DNA of 64,000 bases from the NCBI GenBank assembly GCA_024684815.1, contig JAIKWL010000055.1, positions 62,001 through 126,000 of the forward strand, given 5' to 3'. A model generated the notes under the pieces. That model was not told the DNA's origin. It saw only the letters and a list, made by a program, of their open reading frames with translations, and made no database searches. Of this stretch, positions 59,502 through 64,000 are shown piece by piece. Every line of letters starts with the position of its first letter. The stretch's first letter is position 1. The DNA comes from Saccharofermentans sp. GTDB lineage: Bacteria; Bacillota; Clostridia; Saccharofermentanales; Saccharofermentanaceae. Both the position numbers and the translations under genes were made by a program.

Positions 59502-60044
59502 TCATTCTTTATACCGCCTTTCCTTAAGGTCTCCGCGGCAGATCACAGACACATGAGTGATCTCGTTTTCGGGATCAGGATACTCCTTATAAAAATGCAT
59601 ACCTATCGATTCTGCAGTTTTATAGGAACCGGTATTTGTATATTTGCAATACGAATAAAGTGCCGGATAATCCGTGTTGGCGAATGCCCAATCACGCACG
59701 GCAGCAGCTGCTTCCTTTGCATAACCTTTGCGTTGCTGATCAGCTCTTATGTGATAACCGATCTCGGGAAGCATCTCACCTTCAATATTCTGAAGTGTCA
59801 GACCGCAATCGCCGATCATCTCACCTGTTTCTTTCAGGCACACAGCCCACAATCCAAAACCATTCTCACGGTACCTGTTTATATTTCTGTCGATCCAGTC
59901 TCTTACTCTCTGCTCATCAAAAGAATATGGATAGTGCTGCATTATATCTCTGTCTGCAAGGACCTTATATAGTGCATCAAAATCATCCATATTCATTTCG
60001 CGAAGAAACAGTCTTTCAGTTTCCAATATTCTTTCTTTTTTCAT
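59502..60044 (-). CDS. GNAT acetyltransferase, RimJ/RimL type
   Basis: A 180-residue GNAT protein with the RimJ/L pattern: LETERLFLREMNMDDFDALYKVL at the start, MIGDCGLTLQNIEGEMLPEIGYHI and acetyl-CoA loop QQRKGYAKEAAAAV near 122-135. It may acetylate a protein N-terminus or a small amine. The ATG at 60044 has AAGG at a rather long distance. Confidence 0.87.
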   Translation of the reverse strand: MKKERILETERLFLREMNMDDFDALYKVLADRDIMQHYPYSFDEQRVRDWIDRNINRYRENGFGLWAVCLKETGEMIGDCGLTLQNIEGEMLPEIGYHIRADQQRKGYAKEAAAAVRDWAFANTDYPALYSYCKYTNTGSYKTAESIGMHFYKEYPDPENEITHVSVICRGDLKERRYKE

Positions 60045-60227
60045 AGCTTTATCTATAATCCTTTTTCCCTGGTTGTTTGAACTGTTATCCCGTTCATTTT
60101 ATATCATTGTTCATTTACTTAAAATGCGTGACTGCTTACCGGATCTGCGAGTCTTTTTGATGCCGTTGTAAGACATGCAAAACTTCAGACTGTATAGTGC
60201 AGCAAAAGATTTCTATCTGCAGATAAG

Positions 60228-60764
60228 TTATCTTTCTATAACCGCAATTTCAAAAGGAAGTTTATTCTTTATTCCCTCAGGCTCATCATATTTCAGGAGC
60301 AAGGCACGCTTTCCCCTTTCAGCCAGAGAATACACACTTGCAGAGACCATGACCTTTTGCTCATTTCCATCAGGGAAACTGACTGTAACAAAATAGTGAG
60401 TGTGTTTTGTGTTTCTCTGCTTCTCCCTTGCTGACACAACACAGTCAGCAACATAATACTTGTGATTGTTGATACATGAGATACGCTTAAAGAAACCTTT
60501 CAGAAATGAGATCACAAACACGGCCATGATAATTAAAAATGTAACCAGCAGCAATGTCGACACTATAAAAGATGCTCTGTCATAGTTCTTTCGAATCATC
60601 ATGTTGATCGAAAGAACTGTTGATAAAACAGTTACCGGTATGACCAGCGACATCAGACATACAACCAGGACGGATCGGCTCCTGACCTGTCTGCAAATAG
60701 TTTTATATTCATCGATGTTGGCTTCACGGTACATCATAAATTTCCCTATTCTATGTGAATGCAT
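60228..60764 (-). CDS. Small membrane protein (DUF3592-like) after the Fic gene
   Basis: A 178-residue protein with helices at about 30-50 and 63-90 and a C-terminal cytoplasmic or external beta-rich part (YYVADCVVSAREKQR, HYFVTVSFPDGNEQKVMV, GKRALLLKYD), which resembles DUF3592-type domains. Start ATG 60764 has AAGG upstream and overlaps the Fic gene by 14 bases; an ATG ten codons later is also possible. Function unknown. Confidence 0.65.
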   Translation of the reverse strand: MHSHRIGKFMMYREANIDEYKTICRQVRSRSVLVVCLMSLVIPVTVLSTVLSINMMIRKNYDRASFIVSTLLLVTFLIIMAVFVISFLKGFFKRISCINNHKYYVADCVVSAREKQRNTKHTHYFVTVSFPDGNEQKVMVSASVYSLAERGKRALLLKYDEPEGIKNKLPFEIAVIER

Positions 60765-61815
60765 CAGACCTTACATACATCGTATTGCGTCCTGATCCGA
60801 TACGGACAAGATAACCTTCATCAACAAGTTTTTTCAATGCTGATTCTACGGAAGAACTTCCTAAACTCGGACATAATGCCAAGATCTCCTGCTTGGAAAA
60901 CTTCCCGATCCTTTCTGTTACACACGCCTTTACAATGTCGTAAGAAGTGCTTTTAGCACCGGCCTCATGAATAGTATAGACTCTGTTCTCAAAATCACGA
61001 TAACACGCAAGGATTATTCCCAGCATGTATTTAATGAACGGTTTGGGATCATTTTTCCCGGTGTGCCAGTTCTTATCTGCTCTCTGTAAAGCATCGTAGT
61101 ATGCTTCCTTTGTATCAGCTATGGCTTTCTCGATACTTATATATTGACCAACAAGATATCCGCATCGGTTTAGAAGAAGAAGGGTCAGCAAACGGCTCAT
61201 TCTTCCGTTTCCGTCGTTAAACGGATGAATGCACAGAAAGTCGAGAATAAAACAGAATATCAAGATCAGCTCATCAACTGATTCCTTATCTAACTCTCTT
61301 TGGAAACTCTCACATATCTGATCGATCGCATCAGGTGTCTCATAAGGTTCTACAGGTCTGAATAAGACTATCTTCTCTCCGGTTTCTGTAATCATATCAA
61401 TCTCATTGGGTGTAGTCTTAAACTGACCTGCGTAAGATAAATCTGTATATCTCAAAAGTTCTTTGTGAAGCTGAAGAATATAATTCCTTCTTACGGGAAT
61501 CGCTTCATAACTCTCGTGAACCAGATTAAGCACATTGCGATAACCGAGGATTTCTTCCTCGTCCCGGTTTCTTGGCGTTGTTTTATCTGCTACCAACTGT
61601 TTTAATCTTGAATTAGTGGTAATTATGCCTTCTATGCGGTTTGAAGCCTCCGTACTCTGCACTTTGGCTATCTCAATAAGACGGTTAAGTTCAACAGGTT
61701 TCTGACGGAGAAACAGTTCCTGTTTTCCTTTGAATTCATGGATCTTCGAAACATATGATATTATCTCGTTATCCCACGTTCTGTCAGCCAATTTTGAATA
61801 ATCAAATTGTCTCAT
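60751..61815 (-). CDS. Fic-family AMP-transferase with C-terminal wHTH
   Basis: A 354-residue protein. It has the N-terminal inhibitory motif SNRIEG (58-63, matching SxxxEG of class II Fic proteins), the active loop HPFNDGNGRMSR (197-208) with all catalytic residues, and a winged-helix domain at about 295-354 (IGKFSKQEILALCPSLGSSSVESALKKLVDEGYL). Fic enzymes attach AMP to Ser, Thr or Tyr of target proteins. The wHTH suggests it controls its own transcription. Three copies of a TTTCTCCCA element lie in its promoter. No separate antitoxin gene is needed, since the inhibitory helix is in cis. Confidence 0.93.
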   Translation of the reverse strand: MRQFDYSKLADRTWDNEIISYVSKIHEFKGKQELFLRQKPVELNRLIEIAKVQSTEASNRIEGIITTNSRLKQLVADKTTPRNRDEEEILGYRNVLNLVHESYEAIPVRRNYILQLHKELLRYTDLSYAGQFKTTPNEIDMITETGEKIVLFRPVEPYETPDAIDQICESFQRELDKESVDELILIFCFILDFLCIHPFNDGNGRMSRLLTLLLLNRCGYLVGQYISIEKAIADTKEAYYDALQRADKNWHTGKNDPKPFIKYMLGIILACYRDFENRVYTIHEAGAKSTSYDIVKACVTERIGKFSKQEILALCPSLGSSSVESALKKLVDEGYLVRIGSGRNTMYVRSDAFT

Positions 61816-61828
61816 TCAATAACCGTCC

Positions 61829-61881
61829 TTTCTCCCAACCAATTCGCATTTCTCCCAAATCATATAACGGTCTGGGAGAAA
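61829..61881 (-). promoter_or_regulatory. Three TTTCTCCCA operators upstream of the Fic gene
   Basis: On the plus strand TTTCTCCCAA occurs at 61829-61838 and 61849-61858, 20 bp apart, and the inverted copy TGGGAGAAA at 61873-61881. They flank the -10 box and fill the promoter spacer. Likely binding sites of the Fic protein's own winged helix. Confidence 0.75.
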
Positions 61882-61887
61882 TATCAA
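61859..61887 (-). promoter_or_regulatory. Promoter of the Fic gene
   Basis: Minus strand TTGATA (61887-61882), 17-base spacer, TATGAT (61864-61859). One operator copy lies in the spacer and two lie between the -10 box and the start codon. Confidence 0.75.
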
Positions 61888-62001
61888 TGGTGTTGGAAGA
61901 ATGCTATAGACTATAAATCTATTAGATATCCGATCCTCCGAACTATTTCCTTAAATATTGACTTGTTTTAAGGGAAAACCACACAAATAAGGGAATCTTT
62001 C

Positions 62002-62655
62002 CTATTTCAACTTGTTGAGTATTCTCTGACACGCTTCTATATGCATTATCCAGTGTCTGGAGAATGGCATCTGAATAAGACCTCGCACATCCTTTTTGCA
62101 CCAGTAATCGATCAACCAGACAGCATTCTCATCCGTGCTGACAACGCCCAATGATATCAGTTTTTCCTTTCGTTCATCCAAAACCTTGAGCTTAAGATCG
62201 CTATAAGTCAGACTGCGAATTATCTCTTCCGTACTCTTATTTACATCAGCAACATACGAATACAGTTCATCTATATTCAGCTGCTTCGTAAAATCAGATA
62301 TTTGTTCCTTAACGAGTTCATTTCCGGTTGTTATTATCGGCGAATTGATCCGGTTCTGATAGTTTCCTGCAAACAATATCTCTTCATCGCCGCTAACGAG
62401 AGTGTGAGCAACGATGTCCTCTATCCTGAAAATATGCCAAATGGAATATGCAATATTCTTGCTGTGGTATCCGTCGGCATTCATATAAGGCATGGCATCG
62501 AAATCATTTCTTTTAAGATCTTTCTTAAATGAGAGCAGGGTATCCATAAGATCATTTCGAAGCTTGAAAAGGACATCTTTACCCTGATCAAAAGTATCAG
62601 CCTTTTTGATCAGCAACTGCATTCTTTTATTCTGTTCAGACCATTCTTTATTCAT
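62002..62655 (-). CDS. DinB-superfamily-like protein
   Basis: A 217-residue four-helix-type protein with His residues in the places used for metal by DinB/YfiT proteins: NIAYSIWHIFRIEDIVAH near 67-84 and FSRHWIMHIEACQRIL near 197-212. Such proteins are thought to be metal-dependent thiol transferases or hydrolases; the activity here is unknown. GGAG precedes the ATG at 62655. It follows the nucleotidyltransferase gene by 43 bases on the same strand. Confidence 0.72.
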   Translation of the reverse strand: MNKEWSEQNKRMQLLIKKADTFDQGKDVLFKLRNDLMDTLLSFKKDLKRNDFDAMPYMNADGYHSKNIAYSIWHIFRIEDIVAHTLVSGDEEILFAGNYQNRINSPIITTGNELVKEQISDFTKQLNIDELYSYVADVNKSTEEIIRSLTYSDLKLKVLDERKEKLISLGVVSTDENAVWLIDYWCKKDVRGLIQMPFSRHWIMHIEACQRILNKLK

Positions 62656-62698
62656 GTTTGTCTCCTGTAATCTTGATTGTGTATGCAGGCGATTTTCA

Positions 62699-63460
62699 TT
62701 ACTGCAAAATATTCCTGAAAAGCATGTTCAAGCTATCCCAGTCCTTGTTGTGATCATCAGGCAATGCATCAGCGATACTTTTCTGCTTCGAAAGCTCAGC
62801 CTTAATAAATCCGATGATCTCAGGTATCTGCGGATTCAATTCTTTCTCGGTGGTAACCTTTTTTATCTCAAGAAGTCTGTTGATCGCATTTCTCAGTTTG
62901 GGTTCCAGATCAAGCTTCAGCAGCTCATCAAAACGCACCGGAGGTGATTCATGAAATTTCTCGATGTATTCTGCAGCAAGAAGCGGACGCAGAGCATAGA
63001 AATATTTCTTGTAACGCACCGTCTCGCCCTGAAGATGATCGTAATATGTGTTATTTGCAGTTCCGTAATAATGATAGACTGCACTCTTTTCGGAAAAGAA
63101 CGCCTTTGATACTTCACGGATCTTTTCCCATTCTTCAGTCGTGCGGTAAACGACCGGAGACCCGCTCCATTCATATAAAGTGGCATTTCCTTTTGCGAAC
63201 TGTTTCAGCGCCTTTTTAAGATCCCAGCCATTAATGTCATACACCTCGTCCAGTTGCCAATCAATGGTGTCTTGGGGTTCATTCAAAGACAGATAATCAT
63301 CTTTAGTTCTGACATAAATAAAACGAACATCGTAGTCACTGTCAGGTGATGCAAATCCCCAAGCGCGGCTCCCCGATTCAACGGCATGAAGAACACGTAC
63401 ATTTTCCTTTTCTTCTATCTCATCAAGCTTGTCGTTTATCTTTTCAGTAATGTCTTTCAT
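62699..63460 (-). CDS. Pol-beta-type nucleotidyltransferase (RlaP-like)
   Basis: A 253-residue nucleotidyltransferase with the DNA-polymerase-beta-fold motif GSRAWGFASPDSDYDVRF (30-47), where D42 and D44 bind metal, then YVRTKDDYLSL. The pattern matches the RlaP family, first noted beside RNA-ligase repair genes; the substrate is unknown. The ATG overlaps the end of the preceding nucleotidyltransferase gene by four bases, so the two are expressed together. Confidence 0.85.
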   Translation of the reverse strand: MKDITEKINDKLDEIEEKENVRVLHAVESGSRAWGFASPDSDYDVRFIYVRTKDDYLSLNEPQDTIDWQLDEVYDINGWDLKKALKQFAKGNATLYEWSGSPVVYRTTEEWEKIREVSKAFFSEKSAVYHYYGTANNTYYDHLQGETVRYKKYFYALRPLLAAEYIEKFHESPPVRFDELLKLDLEPKLRNAINRLLEIKKVTTEKELNPQIPEIIGFIKAELSKQKSIADALPDDHNKDWDSLNMLFRNILQ

Positions 63461-64000
63461 ATCAACTCACCAGTAATTGAATATCTGTTGACCCGTTCAA
63501 CGAACAATTCCACCTTCTCAATGTCGGGATTATCGGGCAGTTCAGTTTTTTCTGCTGCCAGTTCAAGTCTGTGTTCGTAATCCTCAAGGATCTCATAAAA
63601 CTCACTCGAAAACGTTCCTTCTTGTGTCATATAATCTCCATTCCTGATCGACAGAAGCAGAGGAAGATCTTCGTTCCTGTGAGTTCTGATCTCACCTTTT
63701 TCAAGTATGTCTACAGCCATCATGAAAAGCCTGATAAGATGCATAGCATGCTTGTTTAAATGGTTATCATCTTTCTTCTTGTTGCGCTGACCTATCTTGT
63801 CATAATCGCGTATAACATTTCTCATTGAACCCCACATATCAGTGTAGTCACGCAAAGGAAGATGTTTATAATCGGCATCAACGAATATCTCCGTTTCAAG
63901 CTCCGGATTCTCAGCCTTGTCGATATAGATCTTTACCGTTCCTTTCGCGCTATTTGCTTTCCTGCGGTTAAAATCGTCCAGAGCATTCCTAACTGAATTG
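63457..64000 (-). CDS. Nucleotidyltransferase-like protein, N-terminus outside the window
   Basis: The C-terminal 180 residues of a protein whose start lies beyond base 64000. Readable segments are KIYIDKAENPELETEIFVDADYK-like strands at the left edge, YDKIGQRNKKKDDNHLNKHAMHLIRLFMMAVDIL and HRNEDLPLLLSIRNGDY. This pattern is like the C-terminal region of RlaP-type or related pol-beta nucleotidyltransferases. It is the upstream member of a two-gene set with the gene at 62699. The catalytic motif would be in the missing part, so the assignment is moderate. Confidence 0.65.
   Translation of the reverse strand, partial: NSVRNALDDFNRRKANSAKGTVKIYIDKAENPELETEIFVDADYKHLPLRDYTDMWGSMRNVIRDYDKIGQRNKKKDDNHLNKHAMHLIRLFMMAVDILEKGEIRTHRNEDLPLLLSIRNGDYMTQEGTFSSEFYEILEDYEHRLELAAEKTELPDNPDIEKVELFVERVNRYSITGELI

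Noticed and set aside
1..64000. tRNA, rRNA, insertion sequences and CRISPR arrays
   Set aside because: All intergenic gaps are under 300 bases and none showed a tRNA-like fold, terminal inverted repeats with a transposase, or repeat-spacer units.

Overview
The window looks like a stretch of chromosome from an anaerobic Clostridia-type Bacillota, probably a gut or rumen lineage. The evidence is gene content: a MurT/GatD-type pair, BceRS-BceAB-like and MacB-like peptide-antibiotic transporter loci, AgrC/AgrA-like and intramembrane-sensing histidine kinases, a CD1871A-like CXXC protein, alanine dehydrogenase and many small lipoproteins. Base composition is moderately low GC by eye, and most genes have GGAGG-type ribosome sites. 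I cannot name the genus. No rRNA, tRNA, CRISPR array or insertion sequence was seen.

Layout. 1-5.7 kb (minus): a partial cyclase-family enzyme, then an OmpR-type two-component system with a two-gene FtsX-type ABC transporter. 5.8-7.1 kb: an MFS efflux-type gene behind a 28-codon leader peptide and competing hairpins. 7.1-15 kb: a lipoprotein, a GHKL kinase and LytTR regulator, a second MacB-like ABC transporter and an M13 metallopeptidase lipoprotein, probably one peptide-handling locus. 15-21 kb: Nudix and HD hydrolases, then a set of two dynamin-like GTPases and a small partner. 21-26 kb: a glycosyltransferase, a TPM-domain/zinc-ribbon pair and the MurT/GatD-type pair. 26-29 kb (plus): pheA behind a textbook phenylalanine attenuator, then a Fur/Zur-type operator followed by three genes that look like a zinc-uptake group. 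29-36.6 kb: housekeeping and small regulatory genes (mnmA, acetyltransferase, flavodoxin-like protein, alanine dehydrogenase, acyltransferase, DUF2975/XRE pair). 36.6-39.8 kb: an AT-rich accessory island with a GHH/Endo VII-type nuclease, a DUF4417 protein and a divergent unknown gene. 39.9-46.4 kb: an operon led by a large propeller/HD-GYP receptor. 47-50.4 kb: an anion permease and an extracytoplasmic thiol-redox module. 50.4-55.8 kb: a BceRS-BceAB-like locus with a recognisable BceR-type operator. 55.8-64 kb: small enzymes, a membrane-anchored choloylglycine-hydrolase-like protein, a Fic protein with repeated operators, a DinB-like protein and two pol-beta-type nucleotidyltransferases, the last cut by the window edge.

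Themes. Cell-envelope defence and signalling dominate: three sensor/regulator pairs, three ABC/FtsX transporter sets, peptidoglycan amidation and thiol redox. The sequence also shows much cis-regulation directly: two attenuators with leader peptides, several operators in well-formed promoters, and several genes whose -10 box lies 6-9 bases from the start codon, suggesting leaderless mRNAs. The items most worth a second look are the phe attenuator, the MFS leader, the GatD homologue without its catalytic Cys and His, the dynamin-like set and the AT-rich nuclease island.
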